Shown: piece after piece, positions 21,761 through 30,585 of the stretch
Numbering within the stretch: position 1 is the stretch's first letter
Layout of the letters: each line of letters starts with the position of its first letter
Origin: Acinetobacter sp. ANC 4178
GTDB lineage: Bacteria > Pseudomonadota > Gammaproteobacteria > Pseudomonadales > Moraxellaceae
DNA length: 64,000 nucleotides
NCBI RefSeq assembly: GCF_004331175.1
Contig: NZ_SJOD01000002.1
Location: 372,001-436,000 of the forward strand
Direction: 5' to 3'
The notes under the pieces: generated by a model
What the model was told of the DNA's origin: nothing
Database searches by the model: none
The model's input: only the letters and a program-made list of their open reading frames with translations
Position numbers and translations under genes: made by a program

Positions 21761-22558
21761 TTATTCCACAGCAAACGCAGCGACCACTGAACCAAAGCCT
21801 TCAATTTCAACTTTGAATTCGTCACCCGGGTTTGCAATCACCATTGGGCCCAAAGCACCCGTTAAAATAATGTCACCAGCCAACAGTGGACGACCACGAC
21901 GTACCATTTCATCGGCAAGCCAAACTGCGGCATTTAAAGGATTGGCTAAACAGGCTTTACCGATGCCTTGTGAAACCACTTCATCACCGCGGGTCATGGT
22001 CATTTTGCAATTAGCCAAATCAAGCTGATCTAATTTCACTGGGCGTGAACCCAACACAAAAGCAGCAGAAGACGCATTGTCCGCCACGGTATCAATCAGT
22101 GAAATTTTCCAGTTTTCAATACGGCTATCCACCACTTCTATGGCAGGCAAGGCATAAGCTGTAGCGCTGATAATGTCCGCATAGCTATGTTTTTCTTGGG
22201 TTAAATCTTTGTTAATAATCAGCGCAATTTCAGCTTCAACTTTAGGTTGAATCAATAACCCTGCTGGAATAGCCTCACCATCGCCATAAGCCATGTCGGC
22301 AAACAACATGCCAAAATCAGGTTGATCCACGCCCAATTGAGCTTGGACCACTTTAGAGGTGAGGCCAATTTTACGCCCCACTAAGCGGCGCCCTTCTTTC
22401 AAGGCACGTTGGGTATTCACTTCCTGAACCGCATACGCAATATCGACGTCTGCTTGTTCCGCGCCCAGTTGTGGGCGAATGGGTGCAATCGCAGTTTGTG
22501 TAAGCTCAGCGTTACGTAAAGCCTGCGCAACGGATTCAACAACAGCAGAGTTCGACAT
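21761..22558 (-). CDS. mhpD: 2-oxopent-4-enoate hydratase (MhpD)
   Basis: A 265-residue hydratase of the fumarylacetoacetase-like fold (E. coli MhpD is 269). Family features include GRKIGLTSKVVQAQLGVDQPDFG near residues 60-85, QPKVEAEIALI and the NPLNAAVWLADEM segment. It adds water to 2-hydroxypenta-2,4-dienoate to give 4-hydroxy-2-oxopentanoate for MhpE. AAGGAA precedes the ATG. It is the first gene of mhpDFE, so the promoter should lie in the 426 bp upstream. Confidence 0.94.
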   Translation of the reverse strand: MSNSAVVESVAQALRNAELTQTAIAPIRPQLGAEQADVDIAYAVQEVNTQRALKEGRRLVGRKIGLTSKVVQAQLGVDQPDFGMLFADMAYGDGEAIPAGLLIQPKVEAEIALIINKDLTQEKHSYADIISATAYALPAIEVVDSRIENWKISLIDTVADNASSAAFVLGSRPVKLDQLDLANCKMTMTRGDEVVSQGIGKACLANPLNAAVWLADEMVRRGRPLLAGDIILTGALGPMVIANPGDEFKVEIEGFGSVVAAFAVE

Positions 22559-22984
22559 CTAGGTTTCCTTAAACTGCAAAATAGAGACAGATACCGTTTT
22601 AGCGAGCAAGGAAAATCAAGAAATCGTCAAAATAGACCTTGCAAATGACCGAAGGAGAAACCGAGGGCTTATCCCTAAGCACCACTAAAAACGAGTATGT
22701 TTTAGACCGCTTAAGCATCGGAAAATTGCGGGTTTTACGCCAATACTTATTTTATTTTCTATAATAGTTAGAACCTATAAATCTTTTTTTGTTTTATCCA
22801 TCAACATAAACAGCGTAGAAAAATCAAAGAGAAAAATGACCAAATCATTCAGAATTTAGCTATGTATATGTCAATCGAACTTTTCATCTACGACTAAAAA
22901 ATAAGAAGCAAGGCGTCTATTTATATAATATCTACCACAAAAAATAAGCCTCTTTTATAAGAGGCTTATCGGAGTAAAATGGTT
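22559..22984. other. Intergenic region upstream of mhpD
   Basis: 426 bp with no gene. It should carry the mhpD promoter; the half towards the GST gene is AT-rich and ends in the GST terminator. I found no convincing operator or small gene. Confidence 0.5.
22944..22969 (-). terminator. Terminator of the GST gene
   Basis: An 11-bp perfect stem (ATAAGCCTCTT at 22944-22954, AAGAGGCTTAT at 22959-22969) with loop TTAT; the minus strand continues TTTTTTG. It lies 15 bp after the GST stop. Confidence 0.92.
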
Positions 22985-23590
22985 TTACGCTGCAAATAAA
23001 GTAGGATTATTCTTTAAACTTTCACGTTGCTGTATGGCCGATACATAGCGATCAATTGCAGGATGTGGTTTTAATAAATTCATTTTTAATTGCCACATGA
23101 TCATTGCCCCTAAACTGATATCGGCTGCTGTAAACTGTGAACCGCATAAATACGGGCTTGCTTGTTCCAAACCTTGAATCAACGCTTGATAGGTATCTTG
23201 ATAATCGCCATAGCCCATAAACATTTTTTGCTCTGGTGCAACCTGAACTTTTAAATGTTCATTGTCAGAAGCGGCTGCAAAAGGTCCTGCGCCAAAAAAC
23301 AACCAACGATAATATAAGCCTCGTTTCGGATCATCGAGTGCAGGCGCTAAACCTTTTTCAGAGAATTTATCTGCCAAATATGCACAAATGGCATCTAGCT
23401 CATAAACCACCACATCACCATCAACCAAAACTGGCACCTTACCAAAAGGGTTGAGTTTTAAAAATTCGGCTGATTTCATTTCCTCGCCATAAGCGACTTC
23501 TATGCGCTCAACTTCAATCCCCAAATCAAGAATAAGCCAATCCACCACTACGCCGCGAGATTGCTTATTTGTATATAAAGTTAAAGCCAT
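22985..23590 (-). CDS. Glutathione S-transferase family protein
   Basis: A 201-residue GST. The N-terminal thioredoxin-like domain has LYTNKQSRGVVVDWL with the glutathione-site region, and NPFGKVPVLVDGDVVVYELDAICAYLAD contains the cis-Pro and the E-x-x-A-I segment that binds glutathione. The C-terminal helical domain follows from about residue 90. AGAGGA precedes the ATG. It lies 79 bp downstream of a WYL regulator on the same strand. Substrate unknown. Confidence 0.88.
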   Translation of the reverse strand: MALTLYTNKQSRGVVVDWLILDLGIEVERIEVAYGEEMKSAEFLKLNPFGKVPVLVDGDVVVYELDAICAYLADKFSEKGLAPALDDPKRGLYYRWLFFGAGPFAAASDNEHLKVQVAPEQKMFMGYGDYQDTYQALIQGLEQASPYLCGSQFTAADISLGAMIMWQLKMNLLKPHPAIDRYVSAIQQRESLKNNPTLFAA

Positions 23591-23669
23591 TGTTCTATCC
23601 TCTGTGTTTATTGTTTTTTTAGAATAGAACGATGCTGTGTCAGTTTTTGTCAGTAGTGTTGGGGCATTT

Positions 23670-24353
23670 TTATGAATTTGAAAATTCCTTTTGACACCAT
23701 TGCTGAAATAAATGACGTTTAAATTGAGGGTAGACTTGTTCAGTTAATATGAGCGTTTGTATTCGATCTAAACGGAAATTTCTAAAATCTTCCCGTAATT
23801 CACACCACGCAGCCAACAACATTTTGTCGTTAAAATATCCCAATGCAAACGGCCATAATTGCCTGTGTGAAATCTGTTTTTGTTCATCAATATAATCAAT
23901 CTGGATTTTAGTTTGTAAACGAATGGCAATACGAACTTGTTCAACAATACTTTGATCAACTTCAATCCACGAATGAATCGATTTTAGATAAGTATCATTT
24001 AAAAACTCTTGTTTTCTTAGTGGCAAGACTGCTCTTAATTTGCTTAATACCGAATGTGAAGCCTGTTGTAATGCTTGATCAGGAATAGATTTAGCCCATT
24101 GTAATGCCAAATACATCGCCTCAATTTCTGATTCATCCAAACTCATGGGCGGAAGGAGAAAGTTTTCTTTTAATTGAAATCCTACGCCGACACTTCCCTC
24201 AATATTGACCCCTTGATCACGTAAACTTTCAATATCTCGATAAACACTTCGCACACTGATTTGTAAATGTTCAGCCAAACGTTGCGCCGTAACAGGATAA
24301 CGCTGTTCACGGAGATGCTGTAATAAATGAAGTAATCGAATAGAACGACTCAT
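23670..24353 (-). CDS. HTH-WYL domain transcriptional regulator (YafY type)
   Basis: A 227-residue regulator. The N-terminal helix-turn-helix (residues 1-60) contains VTAQRLAEHLQISVRSVYRDIESLRDQG; the C-terminal half is a WYL-type ligand domain (residues about 135-205, with IQIDYIDEQKQISHRQLWPFALGYFNDKMLLAAWCELREDFRNFRLDRI, where the usual W-Y-L is changed). WYL domains bind ligands including nucleic acids. Its nearest likely target is the GST gene directly downstream. Confidence 0.85.
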   Translation of the reverse strand: MSRSIRLLHLLQHLREQRYPVTAQRLAEHLQISVRSVYRDIESLRDQGVNIEGSVGVGFQLKENFLLPPMSLDESEIEAMYLALQWAKSIPDQALQQASHSVLSKLRAVLPLRKQEFLNDTYLKSIHSWIEVDQSIVEQVRIAIRLQTKIQIDYIDEQKQISHRQLWPFALGYFNDKMLLAAWCELREDFRNFRLDRIQTLILTEQVYPQFKRHLFQQWCQKEFSNS

Positions 24354-24427
24354 AGCGGATTTTCTTGTTATTCAAAAGTAATTTTAGGCGCATATCCTTA
24401 CACGCCTTGAAAAATAATCAACTGTGC

Positions 24428-25096
24428 TTAAGCCACATCAGAAGCATTTACTTGCAGATTTAAAAACTGATCCAAGCTTGCGACATCGTCTGCAATGGTC
24501 AACGGGTTAAACTGCTGCAAAATATTTTTTGTATGTACACCATAGGCGACGCCGACTCTTGGCATGGCAATGTTTTGCGCCATTTCCAAATCATAAGAAG
24601 TATCCCCGACCATAATCGCCTGTTCAGCTTTTACGCCTGTGCAAGCCAAGATTTCGGTCAACATCAGCGGATCAGGTTTAGACTTGGTTTCACTTGCTGC
24701 ACGCGTAATCTCGAACAAATCATGACTATTGGTTTGAGTCAACACTCGATCCAAACCTCTACGGCTTTTACCTGTCGCCACCGCAAGTCGTGCACCCTGA
24801 TTTTTGAGTCCGTACAACATTTCAGCAATACCCGCAAACCAAGCATCATCCTTTGAATGCGCAACATAATGATCGCCATAACATTTCAAAAGATCAGTAT
24901 GTAATTCAGGTACTGCCGGAAATAAAACTTGAGCCACTTCAGGCAAACCCAAACCAATAATACTTTTTGCTGCTTCAGGTGTTAAGGGTTGTTCAAATTG
25001 CTGCGCTGCAAACAAAAGGCTGTCCACAATCTGCCCCACTGAATCAAATAATGTACCATCCCAATCAAAGATAATCAGTTCTACAGGTTTATTCAT
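24428..25096 (-). CDS. HAD-superfamily phosphatase (Gph-like)
   Basis: A 222-residue HAD hydrolase. Motif I is FDWDGTLFDS at about residues 10-19, motif II VATGKSRRGL, and motifs III-IV lie in SKPDPLM and MVGDTSYDLEMA. The cap insertion after motif I is typical of phosphoglycolate-phosphatase-like enzymes. I place the start at 25096 (GGA upstream); a longer frame to 25144 adds 16 unlikely residues. It lies downstream of rluC, an arrangement also seen in Pseudomonas relatives, here separated by a copy of the extragenic repeat. Confidence 0.87.
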   Translation of the reverse strand: MNKPVELIIFDWDGTLFDSVGQIVDSLLFAAQQFEQPLTPEAAKSIIGLGLPEVAQVLFPAVPELHTDLLKCYGDHYVAHSKDDAWFAGIAEMLYGLKNQGARLAVATGKSRRGLDRVLTQTNSHDLFEITRAASETKSKPDPLMLTEILACTGVKAEQAIMVGDTSYDLEMAQNIAMPRVGVAYGVHTKNILQQFNPLTIADDVASLDQFLNLQVNASDVA

Positions 25097-25157
25097 GCTG
25101 GGGTTCCAATATTTACTTTTATAAAGACAATTTACACAACGCATTTGCTACATGATG

Positions 25158-25279
25158 GCGACAAGGATGTCGCAGTTGAGCTGACTTGCACTTCGCTTTA
25201 AAGCAGTGCTTAAAGCGCGTTCAGGACGTTCCATCAGCTCAACAAAAGATTTTTGTTACTTTTCATCTTTGAAAAGTAA
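25158..25279 (+). repeat. Three-hairpin extragenic repeat, copy B
   Basis: Hairpin 1 GCGACA-AGGA-TGTCGC (25158-25173); hairpin 2 with outer stem GTTGAGCTGA (25175-25184) and TCAGCTCAAC (25234-25243) and inner stem CGCTTTAA/TTAAAGCG; hairpin 3 TTACTTTTC-ATCTTT-GAAAAGTAA (25256-25279), preceded by GATTTTTG. It sits between rluC and the HAD gene. See copy A at 11248-11339. Confidence 0.8.
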
Positions 25280-25367
25280 AGATGACCAATACAGCATCAT
25301 TTTAAATTAATCACAACCAACAAAAGTCATGTCTTTATCACCTCTCCTAAAATGAAAGGGAAAAGAC

Positions 25368-26306
25368 TTAATCCTTCTTCTGCGCTCTTAACTGCGCCAC
25401 AATACTCTGCATATCTTCAGGTAAAGGCGCTTCAATTGGCGGATAACCTGGAATATCCAAACGCATGGCGTGTAGACATAATCGACGTGGTTTAGGACCA
25501 TTGTACTCAGTTTCATGACCATATTTATCATCACCAACTAAGGGATGACCAATACTTAAACCATGTACGCGAATTTGATGAGTACGACCTGAAAGCGGTG
25601 AAGCATACACCAAAGTCGCATGCATAAAACGCTCAGCGACATTCCACTGAGTTTTCGAGTCTTTCCCTTCTTTCGATACGCGTACACGACGCTCACCATT
25701 TGAGAGTTCATAACGGTGTAAAGGCGCATCAATCAACTGTTTATCAAGACTCACGACACCTTTGACCACAGCAGCATAGGTCTTCTTAATTTTGTGTTCA
25801 CGCAGCATATCTTGCAAAGTCTTTAACACACTGCGTTTCTTAGAAATCATCACCAAGCCTGAGGTATCACGGTCAATACGGTGAATCAGTTCTAAATATT
25901 TTTTACCCGTTGCAGCGCGTAAGCCTTCAATCAAACCATAGGCCACACCACTACCGCCATGTACTGCAATGCCCGATGGCTTATTCACCACCATCAGTCC
26001 TTCGTCTTCATATACCACACGGCTCAGTAGACTTTGTGCGACTTTGTCTGAAACAGGGGCAGCCGTTTCATCTTTTTGTTCATAACGAATTGGTGCAACG
26101 CGAATCTGATCCCCAATTGCCAATTTAGTTTCAGCTTTAATGCGCTTTTTATTCACGCGCACCTGCCCTTCACGAATTAAACGATAAATGCGACTTTTCG
26201 GCACACCTTTGAGTCGGCTAAATAAAAAATTATCGATGCGTTGACCCGCTTGATGCTCATCCACTTCAAACCAAGTGACACTTTGCCATTCTTGCGTAGA
26301 ATTCAT
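25368..26306 (-). CDS. rluC: 23S rRNA pseudouridine synthase RluC
   Basis: A 312-residue pseudouridine synthase. An N-terminal S4 RNA-binding domain (residues about 18-75, GQRIDNFLFSRLKGVPKSRIYRLIREGQVRVN) is followed by the catalytic domain with LIHRIDRDTSGLVM (catalytic Asp) and PLSGRTHQIRVH. RluC makes pseudouridine at 955, 2504 and 2580 of 23S rRNA. The position directly divergent from rne is the classical one for rluC in gammaproteobacteria. Confidence 0.94.
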   Translation of the reverse strand: MNSTQEWQSVTWFEVDEHQAGQRIDNFLFSRLKGVPKSRIYRLIREGQVRVNKKRIKAETKLAIGDQIRVAPIRYEQKDETAAPVSDKVAQSLLSRVVYEDEGLMVVNKPSGIAVHGGSGVAYGLIEGLRAATGKKYLELIHRIDRDTSGLVMISKKRSVLKTLQDMLREHKIKKTYAAVVKGVVSLDKQLIDAPLHRYELSNGERRVRVSKEGKDSKTQWNVAERFMHATLVYASPLSGRTHQIRVHGLSIGHPLVGDDKYGHETEYNGPKPRRLCLHAMRLDIPGYPPIEAPLPEDMQSIVAQLRAQKKD

Positions 26307-26337
26307 ACAGATACTGTGACCTAAAAAAATACTAAAA

Positions 26338-26368
26338 TTGATTAAAAACTGACCATTTAGGCTATACT
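26338..26368 (+). promoter_or_regulatory. Candidate rne promoter
   Basis: TTGATT (26338-26343) and TATACT (26363-26368) with a 19-bp spacer, slightly long for sigma-70. A start near 26375 would give a leader of about 685 nt ahead of the rne ATG. Other promoters further down are possible. Confidence 0.45.
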
Positions 26369-26536
26369 TTTCACTAGAAACGTTAGCTTAGCCCATAGGC
26401 AGATGATGCAAGGTTTGCTATAGTCAGCGCACGGAAACCATCGTAAGTGAATCATCATCAAAGCATTTCAATTGAATTTAAGTTGAAATGTGACTGACAT
26501 TTTGATTATAAACTCGAAAAGGTCCCAAAAGAATTA

Positions 26537-26833
26537 TGCCGACGCCGAAGGCTTATTATATCGGCAAAACTGCAAACTGTTGCGTTTAATTGTACCTCAG
26601 GTACATAAATCAGTTTGCCTGAAAAAATATGTCGCCAACCTCAAGTTGGTTTTTAAACGTAAACTGATACACATCAGATTAGTCGCACCCTGAAACCACA
26701 TTCAGGCTACAGCGTCTGATGCATTGGATCTGCACAATTTGTAAAGATACGACGATAATTCCGTATCAAGACACTCTTATGTAGGGATGCTCTTCGAGCA
26801 ATGTGACAGTGAAAGTTACTCACATCCAATGCA
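26537..26833 (+). ncRNA. Structured 5' leader of rne (putative cis-regulatory RNA)
   Basis: Hairpins in order: a nested TGCCGA...TCGGCA with inner GCC-GAA-GGC (26537-26566); TGTACC-TCA-GGTACA (26591-26605); CCAAC-CTCAA-GTTGG followed by five T (26635-26654); then a 10-bp long-range stem TGCATTGGAT (26720-26729) with ATCCAATGCA (26824-26833) enclosing GATACG...CGTATC (26746-26767) and TGCTC-TTC-GAGCA (26788-26800). RNase E genes in other gammaproteobacteria have long leaders through which the enzyme controls its own mRNA. Function here is inferred from position and structure; boundaries are approximate. Confidence 0.55.
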
Positions 26834-27008
26834 CCGCTCGTTCGCCAGTGAAGTGTACAGGTGTCTTTAATCGTTGAAAGATTGAAGCCGTATTGCCATC
26901 ATCAATACGTGAATCAAAACTGGAGCCCACCTTAAAAAAGGCCAGTGAAAACCCTCAGACCACAATTGGTTTATTTGAGATCTGAGTTTGATCCATGATG
27001 TTTGATGT

Positions 27009-27032
27009 TCGCTACGTGAATAGCGATTTTTT
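27009..27032 (+). terminator. Terminator-like hairpin just before rne (possible attenuator)
   Basis: TCGCTA-CGTGAA-TAGCGA (27009-27026) is followed directly by six T. It has the form of a weak intrinsic terminator but lies 29 bp before the rne start codon, inside the leader. It could end part of the leader transcripts. Stem is only 6 bp, so activity is uncertain. Confidence 0.45.
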
Positions 27033-27061
27033 GCTGTGTATCACTATAAGGTGTTACACCC

Positions 27062-30000
27062 ATGAAACGTATGTTGATTAATGCAACACATGCTGAGGAA
27101 GTCCGCGTTGCACTTGTTACTGGTCAGCGTCTTTACGATTTTGATTTAGAAAATCGTACCCGTGAACAAAAAAAATCGAATATCTATAAAGGTCACGTGA
27201 CTCGCGTCGAGCCTTCTTTAGAAGCTGTATTTGTAGAATACGGTGCAGGCCGCCAAGGCTTCCTGTCTATGCGCGAAATCGCAAATTCATACTACAAAGC
27301 TGACCCTCGCCAGACTTCGAATATCCGTGAACTGATTACTGAAGGTACTGAGCTTTTAGTCCAAGTGGAAAAAGAAGAACGCGGCAACAAAGGCGCGGCA
27401 CTTTCCACCTTTATTTCTTTGGCAGGTCGCTATTTAGTCCTTATGCCAAACAATCCAAAAGGTGGTGGCATCAGCCGTCAAATTTCGGGTTCAGTTCGTG
27501 AAGAATTAAAAGAAATGTTAGCATCACTGAATGTCCCGCGTGGCATGAGCGTGATTGTACGTACCGCAGGTATTGGTCGTTCTCAAGAAGAGTTACAACT
27601 CGATCTTCAACATCTCCTCGATCTTTGGGCACAAATCCAAAGCACAGCAAATTCTGGTCCATCACCAATGTTGGTGCATCAAGAAGCAGGTGTGGTAACG
27701 CGTGCCATCCGTGATTATTTACGTGATGATGTTGCTGAAATTTTGATTGACTCTGAGCAAGCCTATAACGAAGCCTATAACTTCGTAAAAGCAGTCATGC
27801 CTCGTCAAATTGATAAATTAAAAACCTATACCTTAAACGAGCCATTATTTGCTCATTTTGGTATTGAGAGCCAAATTCAAACCGCGTATGAGCGTGAAGT
27901 AAAATTACCTTCTGGTGGTTCAATCGTGATTGACCAAACAGAAGCTTTGGTTTCGATTGATATTAACTCGGCAAAATCGACTCGTGGACATGATGTAGAA
28001 GAAACTGCACTGAATACCAACCTAGAAGCCGCAGAAGAAATTGCACGTCAATTGCGCTTACGTGATATTGGTGGCTTAGTGGTCATCGACTTCATCGATA
28101 TGACCAAAGACCGCAACCAACGCATGGTTGAAGCGAAATTACGTGAAGCAACACAAAGCGACCGTGCCCGCATTCAGTTTGGTCAATTGTCACGCTTTGG
28201 TTTAATGGAAATGAGCCGTCAACGCTTACGTCCATCTTTAGAAGAAGCCACTGGTTACGTTTGCCCGCGCTGTCATGGTACAGGTATGGTGCGTGACTTG
28301 CGCTCACTTTCACTTTCAATTATGCGTAAAGTGGAAGAAATTGCCCTACGTGAACGTCATGGTGAAGTTCAGGTTGAAGTGCCAGTAGAAATTGCTGCAT
28401 TCTTATTGAATGAAAAGCGTCACAGCTTGGTTTACTTAGAGCAAACCTCAGGTGTTCGTGTGACAGTATTACCACACCCTCACTTAGAAACACCACATTA
28501 CGAAATTTCTTACAACCCTGAAGGCTTCGCGCCAACCAGCTATGAACGTACCGAAGCAACACGTTCTAGCGAAAAAGAATTGGGTTATGAAGCTTCAGAT
28601 TGGCATTTAGAAGATGCTGATCAACAACCAAGCGTTGCACCAATTGCTGAAAAACATGGCAAGAAAAAGCCACAGCAAGCTGCTCAACAAAGCACGCAAG
28701 CCCCTAACCCTGCTGCTGTAGCAACTGCTTCAAGCAGCCCATGTGCATGGTTAGAAAACTTGTTTGTTCAAAAGCAAGCAGCAACTGTAGATCAAGCACG
28801 TACAGCAAATAATGCAGCTGCGGCAATTGAACAAATGGTGAATGGCGGTGCCGTCAGCCGTGGTCAATTTGGTCAAGTAACTACTGCTCCTGCTGCTGTG
28901 ACAACAGCACCTGTAGCCAGCAACAATGTGTACTTATCAGCGACTCCTGCTCCACAAAAATCAGAGCAACGTGACTTTGCAGAAAAAAATTCTGAGAAAG
29001 AAGAAAAATCGCAACGTCACAACAAAAAGCGTAACAATAACAAGCAACGCGAACAACGTGAGCAACCACAAGAACAAAATCAAGTGGTTGAAGAAGTTGT
29101 TCAAATGTCGCGCCAAGATCAACGCCAAGAACAGCGTGAGCAAAAGCGTCAACGTCAGCAACAACGCCAACCACAGCAAGATCAACAAAGCGAAACACAT
29201 GTTGAACAAGCTGTTCCACGTCGTGATCGTAACAACCAACAGCGTCCGAATCGCCCAAATCGCCACCGCGACCAAAGCGTATTTAACGAACAACAACAAC
29301 CTGTAGCAGCGGCTCCAGCGCCAGTAGTTGTAGATGAGCAACAAGTCAAAGTGGAATTAATTGATGCTCCACGTCAAGACATGCTTCCTACAGCATTGGT
29401 AGTGAATGTTGATCAAGCGCAAAGTGAAATCATCGCCATCAACAACACCACAACCGCAAAGGCTGTTGAAGCCGTTGTTCCTGCTGTGACTGAAGCTCCA
29501 GAAGTGGTTGAAGCTGCTCCTACAACTGTAGTGACTGAAGCAAAAGTTGAAGTTCAGGTGGAAGCACCAACAACTCAAGTGGAAGAGCAAAAGCCTCGTT
29601 CTGATGGCAAACGTGCAAGCAATGACCCGCGTATGCGTCGTCGCCAACAACGTGATGCTCAAGCTAAACAAGCACAAGCGCCAAAGCTGAATCCATCACA
29701 AGTACCGACTTTAGCGCAATACACCGTTGGTAGCTTAATTCGCCATGTGTATGGTGAAGACTGCGCTGTGCTGATTGAGCAATTTGGCTTAATCCCGACT
29801 TTCAACCGCGCACTTCAAAAGTTCACTACTGAGTATGCAGCGAGCCTGAACTCAAGTAGCGTAGCCGTTGAAGCGGAGAAAAAACCTGTCACGCGTGATG
29901 TAGAAGTTGCGAAAGCTACGCCTGAAGCTGAACCTGCACCAGTGTTAGACTTAACACCACCAAAGCCAGAGTCAGAAAAGCGCGTAGCCAATGACCCACG

Positions 30001-30397
30001 TGAGCGTCGTCGTTTAGCAAAACAGGCTGCAGAACAAGCCCTAGCGCAAACGAAACAAGCTCAAGTAGAAGAGGCTCCTGTTGCGACTGAGCCTGCTGTC
30101 GCTCCAGTGGTTGAAGAGGTTGCAGCTGTAGTTGAGCCTGTAGAGACCACTACTACTGAAGTTACAGTAACCGAAGCTGTTGCTGAACCAGTAGTAGCAG
30201 AAGAAGCAACGGTTAAAACAAAGGCCCCTGCGAAAGCAAAAGCAAAAGCAGAACCTGTACAGACTGAGTTGGCTGTAGATGTTGTCGAAGATACGGCGAC
30301 AGAAGAAACTGCAGCTGAAAAGGAAGAGAAAGAAAAAGCTCGTCCGCGTCGTCCACGTGGTCGCCCACCGAAAAAAGCAACACCTACAGCAGAGTAA
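27062..30397 (+). CDS. rne: Ribonuclease E
   Basis: An 1111-residue endoribonuclease that starts mRNA decay, matures rRNA and tRNA, and scaffolds the degradosome at the inner membrane. The catalytic half shows [19 protein letters not shown], the S1 domain (about residues 35-120), the DNase I-like active site in [13 protein letters not shown] and VVIDFIDM, and the zinc link CPRCHGTG. From about residue 500 it is a low-complexity, Gln/Glu/Arg/Ala-rich disordered tail. NDPRxRRR occurs at about residues 854 and 977, and a folded-looking segment (881-930, from [18 protein letters not shown]) lies between them. AAGGTG before the ATG can pair with CACC next to it, which could mask the ribosome site. 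It is behind a long leader and ends at a strong terminator. Confidence 0.97.
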   Translation: MKRMLINATHAEEVRVALVTGQRLYDFDLENRTREQKKSNIYKGHVTRVEPSLEAVFVEYGAGRQGFLSMREIANSYYKADPRQTSNIRELITEGTELLVQVEKEERGNKGAALSTFISLAGRYLVLMPNNPKGGGISRQISGSVREELKEMLASLNVPRGMSVIVRTAGIGRSQEELQLDLQHLLDLWAQIQSTANSGPSPMLVHQEAGVVTRAIRDYLRDDVAEILIDSEQAYNEAYNFVKAVMPRQIDKLKTYTLNEPLFAHFGIESQIQTAYEREVKLPSGGSIVIDQTEALVSIDINSAKSTRGHDVEETALNTNLEAAEEIARQLRLRDIGGLVVIDFIDMTKDRNQRMVEAKLREATQSDRARIQFGQLSRFGLMEMSRQRLRPSLEEATGYVCPRCHGTGMVRDLRSLSLSIMRKVEEIALRERHGEVQVEVPVEIAAFLLNEKRHSLVYLEQTSGVRVTVLPHPHLETPHYEISYNPEGFAPTSYERTEATRSSEKELGYEASDWHLEDADQQPSVAPIAEKHGKKKPQQAAQQSTQAPNPAAVATASSSPCAWLENLFVQKQAATVDQARTANNAAAAIEQMVNGGAVSRGQFGQVTTAPAAVTTAPVASNNVYLSATPAPQKSEQRDFAEKNSEKEEKSQRHNKKRNNNKQREQREQPQEQNQVVEEVVQMSRQDQRQEQREQKRQRQQQRQPQQDQQSETHVEQAVPRRDRNNQQRPNRPNRHRDQSVFNEQQQPVAAAPAPVVVDEQQVKVELIDAPRQDMLPTALVVNVDQAQSEIIAINNTTTAKAVEAVVPAVTEAPEVVEAAPTTVVTEAKVEVQVEAPTTQVEEQKPRSDGKRASNDPRMRRRQQRDAQAKQAQAPKLNPSQVPTLAQYTVGSLIRHVYGEDCAVLIEQFGLIPTFNRALQKFTTEYAASLNSSSVAVEAEKKPVTRDVEVAKATPEAEPAPVLDLTPPKPESEKRVANDPRERRRLAKQAAEQALAQTKQAQVEEAPVATEPAVAPVVEEVAAVVEPVETTTTEVTVTEAVAEPVVAEEATVKTKAPAKAKAKAEPVQTELAVDVVEDTATEETAAEKEEKEKARPRRPRGRPPKKATPTAE

Positions 30398-30425
30398 GTA
30401 TTTACCCAATTGCTGTAAAATAATT

Positions 30426-30455
30426 AAAACCTAGTCATTTCGATGGCTAGGTTTT
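30426..30455 (+). terminator. Terminator of rne
   Basis: Outer stem AAAACCTAG (30426-30434) with CTAGGTTTT (30447-30455), inner CAT-TTCG-ATG, followed by a T run. It lies 29 bp after the rne stop. Confidence 0.93.
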
Positions 30456-30585
30456 TTTTGTTATTTTGAACAGATTAGGTTGATTGCACTAGAAAGAAAC
30501 GATTAAAAGGACAACTGTACAGATTACTACGTTCAACCTGTAGATAAAGACATCGTATTGGACACGAAAAATAAATAGGATTCTT

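Larger units (their letters stand above)
26307..27061. other. Gene-free rluC-rne intergenic region
   Basis: 755 bp with no credible gene. It is divergent between rluC and rne and is dense in inverted repeats on the rne side, which I read as a long structured rne leader (see separate entries). A 67-codon frame at 26490-26693 runs straight through several hairpins, has no homology I recognise and is taken as chance. Confidence 0.7.

Noticed and set aside
26490..26693. 67-codon frame in the rne leader
   Set aside because: It passes through several hairpins, has no good ribosome site and a translation without recognisable features; structure explains the sequence better.
28881..30409. Several antisense or shifted frames of 80-127 codons inside rne
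   Set aside because: They arise from the repetitive Gln/Glu/Ala codons of the RNase E tail, have low-complexity translations rich in Leu/Phe/Val and no ribosome sites.
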